64,000 nucleotides of DNA from Candidatus Sulfotelmatobacter sp. (GTDB taxonomy: Bacteria; Acidobacteriota; Terriglobia; Terriglobales; Acidobacteriaceae): the NCBI GenBank assembly GCA_025462865.1, contig JAOAPI010000056.1, positions 40,156-104,155 of the forward strand, given 5' to 3'. Position 1 is the stretch's first letter, and each line of letters opens with the position of its first letter. The notes beneath the pieces are model-generated. The model had not been told where the DNA came from. It made no database searches and was given only the letters and a program-made list of their open reading frames with translations. Position numbers and translations under genes: made by a program. Below, piece by piece: positions 16,570 through 25,983 of this stretch.

Positions 16570-17067
16570 TTATTTCGCGATGAAGGGGGCGAAGCACGCC
16601 GCCTTGCCGAAGTAGATCCGGAGCGTGCATTTGTCACCGGTATGGGCGAATGCCACTTCAAGCGAATCTGACGGTTGGCTGATCTGATCGGTCTCAACGG
16701 CGGCGCGCGCGATGTCCTGTTTTTCGTCGTAGCCGGAGTGCGGAGTAACGTTCTTGTTTACCACCAGAGTCCACCGGTCTTTTGCTGGGATCGGATACAC
16801 AGTGTAAGCACCAATAGGAATCGTGGCCCCGCCGAAGCTCAGCTGGGCTTCGGTGAACAGGGTCATGGGAGCGCCTCCGGGAGTCCAAGGCTTGCCGTTG
16901 GAAGCTTTGTCGGTCTTGGTGGTGACTGGGTTGTAACGAATATAGACCTGACGGCCATCGTCGAGATTACAGCTTGCGGTTGACGATGGCTCGGATTGCT
17001 GTGCGAAACACGCGGCAGCACCCGAGGCCAGAAGAAGAACGGAGATGACGAAGCGAGCGCGGAACAT
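16570..17067 (-). CDS. DUF2911-type exported protein
   Basis: A 165-residue protein from the ATG at 17067, which gives a signal peptide (MFRARFVISVLLLASGAAA). Family features seen: the GKPWTPGGAP motif, TLFTEAQLSFGG, IPIGAYTVYPIPAKDRWTLVVNK and a C-terminal strand LRIYFG. DUF2911 proteins are small secreted or periplasmic beta proteins of unknown function common in Bacteroidetes and Acidobacteria. The frame extends upstream to 17229 but runs through a repeat (GGGCGAATGCGCCCG area), so the longer start is rejected. Confidence 0.8.
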   Translation of the reverse strand: MFRARFVISVLLLASGAAACFAQQSEPSSTASCNLDDGRQVYIRYNPVTTKTDKASNGKPWTPGGAPMTLFTEAQLSFGGATIPIGAYTVYPIPAKDRWTLVVNKNVTPHSGYDEKQDIARAAVETDQISQPSDSLEVAFAHTGDKCTLRIYFGKAACFAPFIAK

Positions 17068-17354
17068 GGGAGACCCCCTACTGGGGCAAAAGTGTAGCGC
17101 TGAAACGGGTGGAGGGGAAGGGGAATTTGCGTGCGCATTTTTGGGTACGGAGAATCTGAGGCCATGATGCCTGGCCTCCCCTTGGGCTTCGCCCTGGCCG
17201 GGAACGGGCGAATGCGCCCGTCCCCACACGAGCAGTAACTGAGCATCGTTCGTCGCTGGTCTTCGGTGATGTACTCAGGGCGCGGGTCGGTTGCTACCGT
17301 GAGTGGCGAGTACTGGGGCGGGTAAACACCGGTACCGAGCGAGGACGCACACTC

Positions 17355-17747
17355 ATGGGTAAGGCAGCGAAGCTGAAGATTCTCTATGGCGAAAGCAATG
17401 CTGAGGCGCAGGCGGTGACCGCCGCAGCTTTTGAGAATGCCGGGCACACGGTTGAGAAGGCCTTGGGTCGAAAGGCACTGGAAGCAGCATTCAGCAAGGG
17501 AGCCTTCGACCTGGTGGTTCTGGGTCCAACGCTGAGCCGGAACGACCGGCATCATCTGCCGTACGCGGTGAAAAAGGTTCAGTCAGCGGTCAGCGTGCTG
17601 GTGATGCACGCGGATGGAAGCCGGCATCCCTACGTGGATGCGTGCACCGATACTGGCGCTAGCGTGGAAAATGTTTTGGCGCGGATCGAGACGATGAAGA
17701 TTGCTGGTACGAAGCCGATGGCTGCGGGAGCGGCGGCGGGAAGATAA
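17355..17747 (+). CDS. Receiver-like protein lacking the phospho-acceptor Asp
   Basis: A 130-residue CheY-like fold: LKILYGESNAEAQAV is beta1/helix1 and FDLVVLGPTLSRNDRHH is beta3 and its loop. The phosphorylated Asp that should close beta3 is Gly (VVLGPTL) and the acidic pair after beta1 is also altered (GESN). VSVLVMHADGSRHPYVDACTDTG covers beta4-beta5. It is thus a pseudo-receiver that cannot take part in ordinary phosphorelay. It may be a constitutive protein-binding module. It stands alone and ends in a terminator. Confidence 0.75.
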   Translation: MGKAAKLKILYGESNAEAQAVTAAAFENAGHTVEKALGRKALEAAFSKGAFDLVVLGPTLSRNDRHHLPYAVKKVQSAVSVLVMHADGSRHPYVDACTDTGASVENVLARIETMKIAGTKPMAAGAAAGR

Positions 17748-17770
17748 ACAGTTTTCAGTTCTCCGTTTTG

Positions 17771-17799
17771 AAGAGCGGCTTTGCGGCCGCTCTTTTTTT
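17771..17799 (+). terminator. Rho-independent terminator
   Basis: AAGAGCGGC, loop, GCCGCTCTT, then a run of seven T. It ends the pseudo-receiver transcript. The remaining stretch to 18086 shows nothing else that I can support. Confidence 0.85.
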
Positions 17800-18086
17800 G
17801 CGTGGAGGAAATGCTTGAACACAGAGAACACCGGGAGAATCTGAATTGATATGAGTCTGGATTGTTACTGGGTGGGATAATCTTTGTTGATCGAGGCCTG
17901 ACCCGGCCTGCGGACCGTTTGAATTTGATGAAAGTGGAATTGCGGGTTTGGCTATCGCGCCTATTCAATCGCGCACCAAGGTGGTAATAGTGGGCCATTG
18001 CGCCTGCTTTTGAACTATTCTCCGAGCAAGATCAGCTGTTTTCCCTAAAGCTCCAGGGCGCGAGTGGACCGAAAATGTCGAAGACG

Positions 18087-20231
18087 CTACTGCAGCCCCA
18101 CCTTCATATCCAAATTATGCGCCACGAACGCCCACGTGTCGGCAGTTTCGTCGATCAGCTTGGTGATCGATTTTCCCGCGCCATGCCCCGCCTTCGTTTC
18201 TATGCGGATTAAAACTGGCGCTGGTCCGCCCTGATCGGCTTGCATGGTGGCGGCGAATTTGAAGCTGTGGCCTGGCACTACTCGATCGTCATGATCCGAC
18301 GTTGCAATCAACGTGGGCGGATATTTTGTTCCCGGCTTCAGGTTGTGCAGCGGCGAATAGGCGTAGATCGCTTTGAACTCGGCGGGATCGTCGGAGGAGC
18401 CATAGTCGGACGTCCACGCCCACCCGATGGTGAATTTGTGGAAGCGCAGCATATCCATAACACCGACTTCCGGCAGCGTGACGCCGAAGAGATCGGGACG
18501 CTGCGTGACGCAGGCACCAATCAGCAGGCCGCCGTTGCTGCGGCCGCGAACGGCCAGCTTCGGAGTTGACGTGTACTTGTTGGCGATAAGCCATTCGGCG
18601 GCGGCGATAAAGTCGTCGAAGACATTCTGCTTTCTGAGTTTCGTTCCCGCCTGGTGCCACTCTTCCCCGTACTCGCCGCCGCCGCGCAGATTGGGCTGGG
18701 CGTAGACCCCTCCCATCTCGAGCCACACTACGTTGGGCACGGAAAAAGCCGGAGTCATCGAGATATCGAATCCGCCGTAAGCGTAGAGCAAAGTTGGATT
18801 TTGTCCGTCGAGCTTGATTCCCTTTTTATAGGTCAGAAACATCGGAACCCGGGTGCCGTCTTTGCTGTTATAGAAAATCTGTTTGGTTTCGTAACGGCTC
18901 GAGTCGAAGTCTACTTTGGGCTGGCGGGAAATGGAGCTCTTGCCGGCCACGGGATCGTAGCGATAGATGGTGGTTGGAGAGATAAAGCTGGTGAACGAAT
19001 AAAAGGTTTCTTTGTCTTTACGCTTGCCGGAAAAACCATCTGCGGTGCCGATTCCCGGCAAGTCGACGTTGCGCAGGAAGGCGCCGTTGAGGTCGTGCAC
19101 GCGAACTTCGGTGCGAGCGTCCTTCAGGTATCCCAAAATAAATGAATTGTTCACCACGCTGGCAAATTGCAGCTTGTCAGGGCCCTGCGCTACAAGAGTC
19201 TTCCATTGCGAGCGTTCCGGATGGCGAGTGTCAATGGCAAGCACGCGCCCGCGCGGAGCATCCTGATTGGTCTCAAACCAGAAGACGGGACCATCATTGT
19301 CGATGAACGAATATCGCGCATCGAAATCGTCGAGGAGCTTCACCACCTGCGAATCCGGCTGAGTGAGGTCTTTGTAATACACGCGAGTATTGGGCGAAGT
19401 GCCTTGCGAGACGTGGATCACCAGATAGTGGCCATCATCGGTGACGCCGCCGCCAAACAACATCTCCTTGTTGTCCGGGCGCTCATAGATGAGTTTGTCC
19501 TCGGATTGCGCGGTCCCCAGGCGGTGATAGCAGAGCTTCTGAAAATAGTTGGTGTCGCGCAGGGTTGCGCCGGTGGGCTCGTCATAGCGACTGTAGTAAA
19601 AACCTTTGCCGTCTTTCGACCATGAAGCGCCGGAAAACTTTACCCACTTGAGATCGTCAGAAAGATCTTTTCCCGTGTCGATATTGCGCACGTGCCACTC
19701 ATTCCAGTCCGAGCCCGAAGTGGCAAGGCCGTACGCTATGAGCTTCCCGTCATCTGAGACAGCGGTAGCGGAGAGGGCGACGGTGCCATCGGAAGAAAGG
19801 TTATTGGGATCGAGCAATGGGCGGGGCTCGGCGTTAATAGACTCTGAGACGAGAAGAACGTTCTGATTCTGCAGTCCGTTATTGTGCTCGAAGAAGTAGC
19901 GGCCTCCTTCCTGTTCCGGGGCGCTGAAGCGCTCGTAATTCCAGAGCTTGGTCAGCCGGTCATGAATCGACTGGCGGTAGGAAATTTTCTCCAGGTAGCC
20001 GAAGGTGAGCTTGTTCTCGGCCTCCACCCAGGCGTGAGTCTCGGCGGAATCGGTATCTTCCAGGGACCGGTAGGGATCCGCCACTTTGACTCCGTGGTAG
20101 TCATCAACTTGATCGCCGCGCTTCGCTTCGGGATAGGCCAGCGCCGAGGATGATGTTTGAGCAGTAGAGAATACCGTCAGCAGGAAAAAGAAGATTGAGC
20201 ACACAACTGTGACATGGCGGACAAGATGCAT
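18087..20231 (-). CDS. Prolyl oligopeptidase (S9A family), exported
   Basis: A 714-residue serine peptidase. The start at 20231 gives a signal peptide (MHLVRHVTVVCSIFFFLLTVFSTAQ). The N-terminal seven-bladed propeller begins around YPEAKRGDQVDDYHG and DPYRSLED, and the C-terminal alpha/beta-hydrolase domain holds the triad: Ser in RGRSNGGLLIGA, Asp in ATSDHDDRVVPGH and His in KAGHGAGKS. It cleaves short peptides after proline, here in the periplasm or outside the cell. The extra 24 codons up to 20303 are Ser/Ile/His repeats and not credible. It is a single transcription unit. Confidence 0.95.
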   Translation of the reverse strand: MHLVRHVTVVCSIFFFLLTVFSTAQTSSSALAYPEAKRGDQVDDYHGVKVADPYRSLEDTDSAETHAWVEAENKLTFGYLEKISYRQSIHDRLTKLWNYERFSAPEQEGGRYFFEHNNGLQNQNVLLVSESINAEPRPLLDPNNLSSDGTVALSATAVSDDGKLIAYGLATSGSDWNEWHVRNIDTGKDLSDDLKWVKFSGASWSKDGKGFYYSRYDEPTGATLRDTNYFQKLCYHRLGTAQSEDKLIYERPDNKEMLFGGGVTDDGHYLVIHVSQGTSPNTRVYYKDLTQPDSQVVKLLDDFDARYSFIDNDGPVFWFETNQDAPRGRVLAIDTRHPERSQWKTLVAQGPDKLQFASVVNNSFILGYLKDARTEVRVHDLNGAFLRNVDLPGIGTADGFSGKRKDKETFYSFTSFISPTTIYRYDPVAGKSSISRQPKVDFDSSRYETKQIFYNSKDGTRVPMFLTYKKGIKLDGQNPTLLYAYGGFDISMTPAFSVPNVVWLEMGGVYAQPNLRGGGEYGEEWHQAGTKLRKQNVFDDFIAAAEWLIANKYTSTPKLAVRGRSNGGLLIGACVTQRPDLFGVTLPEVGVMDMLRFHKFTIGWAWTSDYGSSDDPAEFKAIYAYSPLHNLKPGTKYPPTLIATSDHDDRVVPGHSFKFAATMQADQGGPAPVLIRIETKAGHGAGKSITKLIDETADTWAFVAHNLDMKVGLQ

Positions 20232-20394
20232 GGCGGCCTCTCGGAGTGAGCGATGGATCGATGGAGCGATGGAGCGATCTATTTTGCCTGTGACTGGACG
20301 CAATAATCAAGAAAGTTGACTTCGTAAATCCTCGCAAGCCCGCGGAGCACGCTACTTTTATCGAGTATGACGACGAAAAGTATTACTGCGCCTG

Positions 20395-20919
20395 CTAGGG
20401 CAGAGTTCGGCGGGCAGGTCTGCTGGTGGCGGATTTGTAGTCCGCAGGATAAAGAACGACGCAGCGGTTGAAACCCTCGCCGTCGCTTTCGGTACGCAGA
20501 TCAGTCTGGTCGCGCAACGCCAGGTGGACAATGCGACGCTCGCGTGAGGACATGGGAGCGAACTGAAAAGGTGTTCCGGTCTGGCGAACCTTCTCGGCGG
20601 CAACCCCTGCCGCCATGCGCAGTTCCTGAAAGCGCATGGACCGCTGGTTCTTGCAGTCGAAAGAAATCTTCTCGTGCTCCCCCGAAGGCAGACGCACGAT
20701 CTCGAGCGCGAGCAGTTCCAGCGCTCGCAACAATTCTCCGCCACGATCAAGCAGTAGCGCGGAGTCAGGGCCCGAGAGATCAACGAAAATTTCGGGCTTC
20801 TCCCACTCGCTTTGCGGCGGAGGATCAACCACGATGCGGTACTTGAGGTGAAGACCGCCGTGTGTGACGACAGCTTGCAGAAATTCGTTGATTCGATTGG
20901 CGGCGGCAAGTTTGTCCAT
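20395..20919 (-). CDS. Jag/KhpB-type KH-R3H RNA-binding protein
   Basis: A 174-residue protein at the place of jag in the rpmH-rnpA-yidD-yidC-jag order. The KH-II-like part covers LALEIVRLPSGEHEKISFDC. The R3H domain is visible as FQELRMAAGVAAEKVRQTG then PFQFAPMSSRERRIVHLAL and SDGEGFNRCVVLYP. The N-terminal Jag_N domain of other phyla is missing, as expected for this lineage. KhpB binds RNA and affects cell elongation in some bacteria. The last about 15 residues after LYPADYKSATSRP look like a repeat-derived tail. Confidence 0.85.
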   Translation of the reverse strand: MDKLAAANRINEFLQAVVTHGGLHLKYRIVVDPPPQSEWEKPEIFVDLSGPDSALLLDRGGELLRALELLALEIVRLPSGEHEKISFDCKNQRSMRFQELRMAAGVAAEKVRQTGTPFQFAPMSSRERRIVHLALRDQTDLRTESDGEGFNRCVVLYPADYKSATSRPARRTLP

Positions 20920-20926
20920 AGAAGAA

Positions 20927-21067
20927 AGCTCTTAGCTGTTAGCTCTTGGCTTTTAGCGTGAATCTTGAACCCTTAACCACAGAGCGTACATATCTTTTGT
21001 TGAAAGCAAATTTTATCGCAACACGCGCGGGGTCGAGCTAAGAGCTAAAGGCTAATAGCTAAAAGCC
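20927..21067. repeat. Inverted clusters of TTAGCT units between jag and yidC
   Basis: Left cluster at 20927-20957 (AGCTCTTAGCTGTTAGCTCT) and right cluster at 21036-21067 (AGCTAAGAGCTAAAGGCTAA). The two are inverted relative to each other, so the intervening 80 bp could form a long hairpin in the transcript between yidC and jag. Such GCTAA(A/G)AGCT strings look like a low-complexity repeat family. Confidence 0.55.
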
Positions 21068-21070
21068 CTC

Positions 21071-22849
21071 TCACTTCTCTTTCTTCCGCGCACGCTTTTC
21101 CAGCATCTCGCGCATCTCGCGTCCCAGGCTGGTGCGATTCATGATGGACTGCTGTGCCATCTGAATCAAATTTGTTTCCGCGTAGTAAAGATTCAATCCC
21201 GCGGCCAGGTTGAAGAAAATGAAGCCCATCATCAGCGGCATCATCCACATCATCATTCTCTGCTGGGAGGGGTCCATGCCGGCTTGCGGCGTCATGCGCT
21301 GCATGGCAACCATGCTGACGACCATTAAAATAGGCAGCACGAAATAAGGATCGCGAGCCGAGAGATCGTGAACCCAAAGCCAGTGAGCGTGGCGAAGATC
21401 GAGCGCGTCGCGCAACATGCTGTAATAAGCGAACAGAAACGGCATCTGGATGAGCAAGGGCAAACAGCCGCCCGCCGGATTCACGCCCTCCTTCTTATAG
21501 ATGGCGCTCACTTCTTCATTCATGGCGGCCTTGCGCGGATCACGCAGGCTGTACTTCTTGTATTTCTCCTGAACTGCTTTTATCTGAGGGGCGACGCGCT
21601 GCATCTTTAGCATCGACTTCATTTGCGTAATGCGGAGCGGGAGCAGCGCAATCGCAATGATGAGAGTCTGAAGCACAATCGCCCATCCCCAGTTATGAAC
21701 GATGTGGGTGTAAGTCCACTTGAGCCAGAGGAAAAGCGGGCGCGCGATAATTTCTAGCCGGCCGAAATCGACGATGCCGCGCAGATCCGGATTGTCGTTC
21801 TTGATGGTAGGAACCTGGACTGCCTCGAGAACTGCGAGCTCTTTCGGACCGACGTACATCCGTTCGGTCGTCGGGCCGTGAAGATTGCCTACCGCTGCGC
21901 CGAGCACGTCGACTTTGGTGGTCTCATTGGCGCCCGGTTTCTGCGGTACTTCCAGCGAATTGCGCAGTGTCACCAGTGTAGCGGCTCTTGGATCGTCCGG
22001 GATGAAGATCGCAGTGAAGTATTGATCTCCAGTGCCGGCCCACTCGAAAGGTCCATGAATGGTGTTACCACTGCTGACGCTCTTAACGGGCAGGCGAGAA
22101 ATATAGCTTGGGAAAATCAAGGTACTGCGCTCAGTGGAAGCATCGTTGTGGTAATCGATGCGAGCGGCGGCATAAGAAGCGGGAGTGACCTCGTCGCCGA
22201 ATCCCGAAGGCCAAGCGGGCGCGGCGAAAACATCACCTCCTTTGTAGACGACGGAAGTCTCCACGTTCAAGACGTAAGTGTGATCGAAGCGGAACGTCTT
22301 CCGGACCACGACCTCAGGGTCGGAATACTCAAACGTGACGCTGGCCGGGGCCGAGAGATGGCCTTCGTTCGAAGTTACGTAGAGAACCGAGTTCAGACGG
22401 TTGCGCAGGGCTTCGTCGTAGGTCCAGAGAGAAAGCGGGTAGCCGTATTTTTGGGCGGCGATCGGGTTGACCAGATCAAGCAGGCCGTTCTGCGCTTCGT
22501 TATCGAACTTTTTCAGGATCCAGGATTTGACCTGCGCGCCGCGATTGGTGAAAGTGATGCGATAGAGATCGTTCTCGATGACGGTTTCGGTTTCGGCCGC
22601 AGCCTGCTTGGTGACGGTACTGGTCCGAACCACGGGCGGTGCGGCCGGCGCCGAGGCCACGGGAGCGGTCGAAGCGGGCGCGGCTTGCGCGGGCGCGGCC
22701 TGATTTTGCGGAGGGGCCGCAGGCGACCCCGGCAGGTATTTCTTCAGCAGCGGCTGGAAAATCAGGAGAACGACGAACGTAAGAACGAAGACAAGAAGTA
22801 GCCGTCGTTCAGCGCCGGGTTCCTGTTGAGGATTTTTAAAGTCAGGCAA
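21071..22849 (-). CDS. yidC: Membrane protein insertase YidC
   Basis: A 592-residue Gram-negative-type YidC: an N-terminal transmembrane helix (LLLVFVLTFVVLLIFQPLL), an Ala/Pro-rich linker, a large periplasmic beta-sandwich domain (about 80-350) and the conserved C-terminal membrane core. The cytoplasmic loop region LRITQMKSMLKMQRVAPQIK and the GGCLPLLIQMPFLFAYYSML segment are typical. It inserts and folds inner-membrane proteins alone or with SecYEG. It starts 15 bp after yidD and is part of the rpmH operon. Confidence 0.97.
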   Translation of the reverse strand: MPDFKNPQQEPGAERRLLLVFVLTFVVLLIFQPLLKKYLPGSPAAPPQNQAAPAQAAPASTAPVASAPAAPPVVRTSTVTKQAAAETETVIENDLYRITFTNRGAQVKSWILKKFDNEAQNGLLDLVNPIAAQKYGYPLSLWTYDEALRNRLNSVLYVTSNEGHLSAPASVTFEYSDPEVVVRKTFRFDHTYVLNVETSVVYKGGDVFAAPAWPSGFGDEVTPASYAAARIDYHNDASTERSTLIFPSYISRLPVKSVSSGNTIHGPFEWAGTGDQYFTAIFIPDDPRAATLVTLRNSLEVPQKPGANETTKVDVLGAAVGNLHGPTTERMYVGPKELAVLEAVQVPTIKNDNPDLRGIVDFGRLEIIARPLFLWLKWTYTHIVHNWGWAIVLQTLIIAIALLPLRITQMKSMLKMQRVAPQIKAVQEKYKKYSLRDPRKAAMNEEVSAIYKKEGVNPAGGCLPLLIQMPFLFAYYSMLRDALDLRHAHWLWVHDLSARDPYFVLPILMVVSMVAMQRMTPQAGMDPSQQRMMMWMMPLMMGFIFFNLAAGLNLYYAETNLIQMAQQSIMNRTSLGREMREMLEKRARKKEK

Positions 22850-22864
22850 AGTTTTGTTACCGTC

Positions 22865-23146
22865 TCAAATTCTTGGCGCGCACACCGTGCCGCGCTTGTG
22901 GAAGGATTCTTTTTCCGCCGCCGCTCGAACTACCGGATCGTAACCGCTGCCCGCAAAAGGATGACAGCGCAGGATGCGGCCAATAGCCATCCATCCGCCG
23001 CGCAAAGCGCCGTAGCGCTCCACCGCCTCCATCGCATATTCGGAACACGTGGGCACGTAGCGGCACGCCGCAGGCAACAGCGGCGAGATCGCCCACTTGT
23101 AGGTCCGCAGCAATTGCAGTGTGACGAATTTGGCGTACTGGTTCAA
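22865..23146 (-). CDS. yidD: Membrane-insertion efficiency factor YidD
   Basis: A 93-residue protein with the family signature [20 protein letters not shown] and [19 protein letters not shown], then [16 protein letters not shown]. The three conserved Cys are present. Its ATG overlaps the stop of rnpA by four bases (23143-23146), so translation is likely coupled. Confidence 0.96.
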   Translation of the reverse strand: MNQYAKFVTLQLLRTYKWAISPLLPAACRYVPTCSEYAMEAVERYGALRGGWMAIGRILRCHPFAGSGYDPVVRAAAEKESFHKRGTVCAPRI

Positions 23147-23682
23147 GATCGGCTACGGACTTCTCTCTTCCGGCTTTCTGAAATTCTTCTCGGCGCCGCT
23201 TCAGATGACGCCTTCCCTGCGATATTCTGCGCCAGCTTTTGCTCGATTACGGCGAAGGCACGACTGACTTCGTTCAGCACAGCCGAGAAGTCGGTGGCCA
23301 GCAACGACTTCTTCGGATTGATAACGACATCGGCGGCAATCTCTCCCAGAGGAAGCGACATGCGAACCGCTTCGCGCAAGCGCCGCTTCATCCGGTTCCG
23401 CTGCACCGCACCGCCCAGAGCACGCCCCACGGTGAAGCCTACCCGCAAACCTCGCGGCACGGACCTCCCCTGAACCACAGTCGAAGACTCATCCGCACTC
23501 TGGTTCGCTTCCGCACGCGGCCAGTAGAAAACAGTCAATGATGCCGAAAAATGCCGGCGTCCCTGCTTGTAAACACGTTCGAAATCCGCATGACGGAGAA
23601 GACGTGCGGTTCGTGGAAATCGTGCTGCTTTCTTTTGCGGCATCGCGGAATCACGCCGGGTTCTCAGCGCGGCACCAGCCAT
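23143..23682 (-). CDS. rnpA: Ribonuclease P protein component
   Basis: About 179 residues. Core motifs: [40 protein letters not shown] with the RNR signature, and RRLREAVRM. The start is uncertain: the ATG at 23682 has a GAGG ribosome site, a GTG at 23739 lies nine bases after rpmH, and the ATG at 23643 gives the shortest form. The protein assists the RNase P RNA in 5' maturation of tRNA. The loop with the inserted text [19 protein letters not shown] is longer than in E. coli. Confidence 0.93.
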   Translation of the reverse strand: MAGAALRTRRDSAMPQKKAARFPRTARLLRHADFERVYKQGRRHFSASLTVFYWPRAEANQSADESSTVVQGRSVPRGLRVGFTVGRALGGAVQRNRMKRRLREAVRMSLPLGEIAADVVINPKKSLLATDFSAVLNEVSRAFAVIEQKLAQNIAGKASSEAAPRRISESRKREVRSRS

Positions 23683-23748
23683 CATGCCCTCGTGCTGTGG
23701 CAAGTGGTTTGGCGTCTCGACTGTGGAAGTGACCGGCACTAAAAAACG

Positions 23749-23904
23749 CTACTCGCGGAAGCCGGGCTTCACGGAGACCCGCTTCCGCCCTTTGGCGCGG
23801 CGGCGTGAAATCACCTTCTTGCCACCCTGGGTCTTCATGCGCGTGCGAAAACCATGCTTCTTGCTTCGCTTGCGCCGGTTAGGTTGGAATGTACGCTTGG
23901 GCAT
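23749..23904 (-). CDS. rpmH: Ribosomal protein bL34
   Basis: A 51-residue protein: [20 protein letters not shown], then [20 protein letters not shown] and a [11 protein letters not shown] end. It is the standard L34 sequence, slightly longer than the 44-46 residues of most bacteria. It is first in the leftward rpmH-rnpA-yidD-yidC-jag series. Confidence 0.98.
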   Translation of the reverse strand: MPKRTFQPNRRKRSKKHGFRTRMKTQGGKKVISRRRAKGRKRVSVKPGFRE

Positions 23905-23952
23905 GAAAGATAGCTGCTCCTGATTCCGTCGACAGTGTTAGGGCAAACGGTA

Positions 23953-23982
23953 AGTATAAATGACGGGACGCGATCAGAGCAA
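23953..23982 (-). promoter_or_regulatory. Sigma-70-like promoter of the rpmH operon
   Basis: On the minus strand TTGCTC (23977-23982) and TATACT (23953-23958) are separated by 18 bp, 49 bp before the rpmH start. Position and sequence fit; start point not known. Confidence 0.55.
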
Positions 23983-24544
23983 AGGGCGGTCCCACTTTCC
24001 ACACATGCAACCGCTGGAGATTGAATCCCGTCCGGATTATGTAAAAAAGTGAGAGGCAGCGCTGGGATTCGATCGAACCGCAATAAACTGATCCCCTCGC
24101 TTGCTCCGTCGAATCAACTTTAACTTTAGTCCACATTTCCTACGGTCTCTACCACTTCTGTTGACGCGCCGCGAACTCGGGCTTCCGAGTGACCCGCGCG
24201 ATTTTTTCGCTGCATTTCTTGCACTTCGTTTACGCTGCCTCACGGACCATTGCATCATTCGCGTTGCAGTTACATCTTCGACACTTGACAGGAGGTGGGC
24301 TCCGGGTTCTGAATAACCATCGCGCAAAATTTCGTGCGAAGATTTCCGCACAGCGAAAAAATTCTGTGCTACTATGCCGCTCGGTCAGCTTTGAGAATCT
24401 CATTCAACAATTGCAACCGCGTGCGACACAAAGGGCGCATTCCGAAGTACACTAGTAGCTCCATCAACGAGTAGTTAAACAGCAATTTTTGAAACAGGCG
24501 CCCTCAAGCCAGCCGCCCGGACGCCACGGCGGGTATTTCTAATT
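23983..24544. other. rpmH-dnaA intergenic region
   Basis: About 560 bp without a supported gene. CTTTCCACA at 23995-24003 is a DnaA-box-like 9-mer (one change from TTTTCCACA). A segment around 24330-24380 is AT-richer. It contains the dnaA leader and may be part of the origin, but I see fewer boxes here than in the dnaA-dnaN gap. No tRNA or small RNA is recognised. Confidence 0.45.
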
Positions 24545-25918
24545 ATGTCAGCTCAAGGCACAATCCTTTCCCCCAATCCGTGGACGCGCATTCTCGATGC
24601 GCTGGAAAAAAAGATCAACCGGCACTCGTACGACACCTGGTTAAAACCGACCCGCTACAGTCACGCCAGCGGCGGAATTTTATTTGTTCGCGTTCCCACC
24701 GCGGAGTTCCGGCACGCGGGCGATAAATACGCGGACCTGATTCAGGAAGCGATCGATAATTTAGGACTGGAATTCAACGACGTAAAGTTCGTTACGCCGG
24801 AAGATGATCCGGCGGCAACCACCGTGCGCCACAATGGCGGACTGTCTGCTGCTCCAGCGAGTTCAGGTCCGTCGCAGGCGCGGTTCGATTGGGATGGCGC
24901 CGCGCAACTGAATCCCCGCTACACTTTCGACGCATTCGTAATCGGCTCCGGAAACCAGTTTGCGCATGCCGCCTGCCAGGCGGTGGCCGAGCGTCCTTCG
25001 AAGGCTTATAATCCGCTGTTTCTGTATGGCGGCGTTGGCATGGGCAAGACCCATCTCATGCAGGCCATCGGACACGAAGTGAAGCGGCGCCAGCCGCAGG
25101 CTGCAATCTGCTACGTCTCCAGCGAGAAATTCACCAATGACATGATCAACTCGCTGCGCTACGACAAGATGACCACCTTCCGCGACAAATTCCGCGGCGT
25201 CGACGTGCTGCTGATTGACGACATCCAGTTCCTCGCGGGCAAGGAGCGGACGCAGGAAGAATTTTTCCATACCTTCAACGCGCTGCACGACACGATGAAG
25301 CAGATTGTGATTGCAAGCGACCGGTCGCCGAAGGAGTTGGCGGAGATTGAAGACCGTTTGCGCAGTCGCTTCGAGTGGGGGCTCATTGCGGATATCCAGC
25401 CGCCCGATCTGGAAACGAAAGTCGCGATCCTGCAAAAGAAAGCGGAGCAGGAAAAAGTCACGCTTCCCACCGATGTGGCGCTGTTCGTGGCGCAGAATAT
25501 CCGGTCGAACGTACGCGAGTTGGAAGGAGCGCTGATCCGCCTGGTGGCGCATTCATCTCTGATCGGCGCAGAGATCACTCTGCCCTACGCTCAACAGGTG
25601 CTGAAGAATTTCATCGATTCGCAGGCGCGAAAAGTCACGATTGAGTCGATCCAAAAGATGGTTGCCGAACAGTTTGGGCTGCGGCTGGTGGAAATCAAAG
25701 CCAAGGATAATTCGAGGGCGATTGTTTATCCGCGACAGATTGCGATGTATCTCGCAAAGCAAATGACCGATGCTTCCCTGCCGGAAATTGGACGCCAGTT
25801 TGGCGGAAAACACCACACCACCGTTCTGCACTCAGTAGAAAAGATTGAACAGGTTCGCAAGAACGATAAAGATTTGAACAGGCTGCTCAATAAATTAACT
25901 GAGCAATTGGGCGGATAA
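24545..25918 (+). CDS. dnaA: Chromosomal replication initiator DnaA
   Basis: A 457-residue DnaA with all four domains. Domain I covers about residues 1-90 (ALEKKINRHSYDTWL, KPTRYSH) and II is a short linker. Domain III starts at NPRYTFDAFVIGSGNQFAHA, with Walker A GGVGMGKTHLMQAIGHE, Walker B LLIDDIQFLAGKERTQEEFF and sensor/box VII NVRELEGALIRL. Domain IV has the DNA-binding HTH (SLPEIGRQFGGKHHTTVLHS). Dual ATP/DNA control of initiation is expected. It is the first rightward gene of the origin region. Confidence 0.98.
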   Translation: MSAQGTILSPNPWTRILDALEKKINRHSYDTWLKPTRYSHASGGILFVRVPTAEFRHAGDKYADLIQEAIDNLGLEFNDVKFVTPEDDPAATTVRHNGGLSAAPASSGPSQARFDWDGAAQLNPRYTFDAFVIGSGNQFAHAACQAVAERPSKAYNPLFLYGGVGMGKTHLMQAIGHEVKRRQPQAAICYVSSEKFTNDMINSLRYDKMTTFRDKFRGVDVLLIDDIQFLAGKERTQEEFFHTFNALHDTMKQIVIASDRSPKELAEIEDRLRSRFEWGLIADIQPPDLETKVAILQKKAEQEKVTLPTDVALFVAQNIRSNVRELEGALIRLVAHSSLIGAEITLPYAQQVLKNFIDSQARKVTIESIQKMVAEQFGLRLVEIKAKDNSRAIVYPRQIAMYLAKQMTDASLPEIGRQFGGKHHTTVLHSVEKIEQVRKNDKDLNRLLNKLTEQLGG

Positions 25919-25983
25919 TACGCTGGCGTTTGGGTTTTTGCACCGTGAAGCGCGATCTTCCTTTTGCATCGCTGTGAATCAGA

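Noticed and set aside
21878..22801. 307-codon frame opposite yidC
   Set aside because: Antisense to yidC; no domain, Arg/Gly-rich low complexity.
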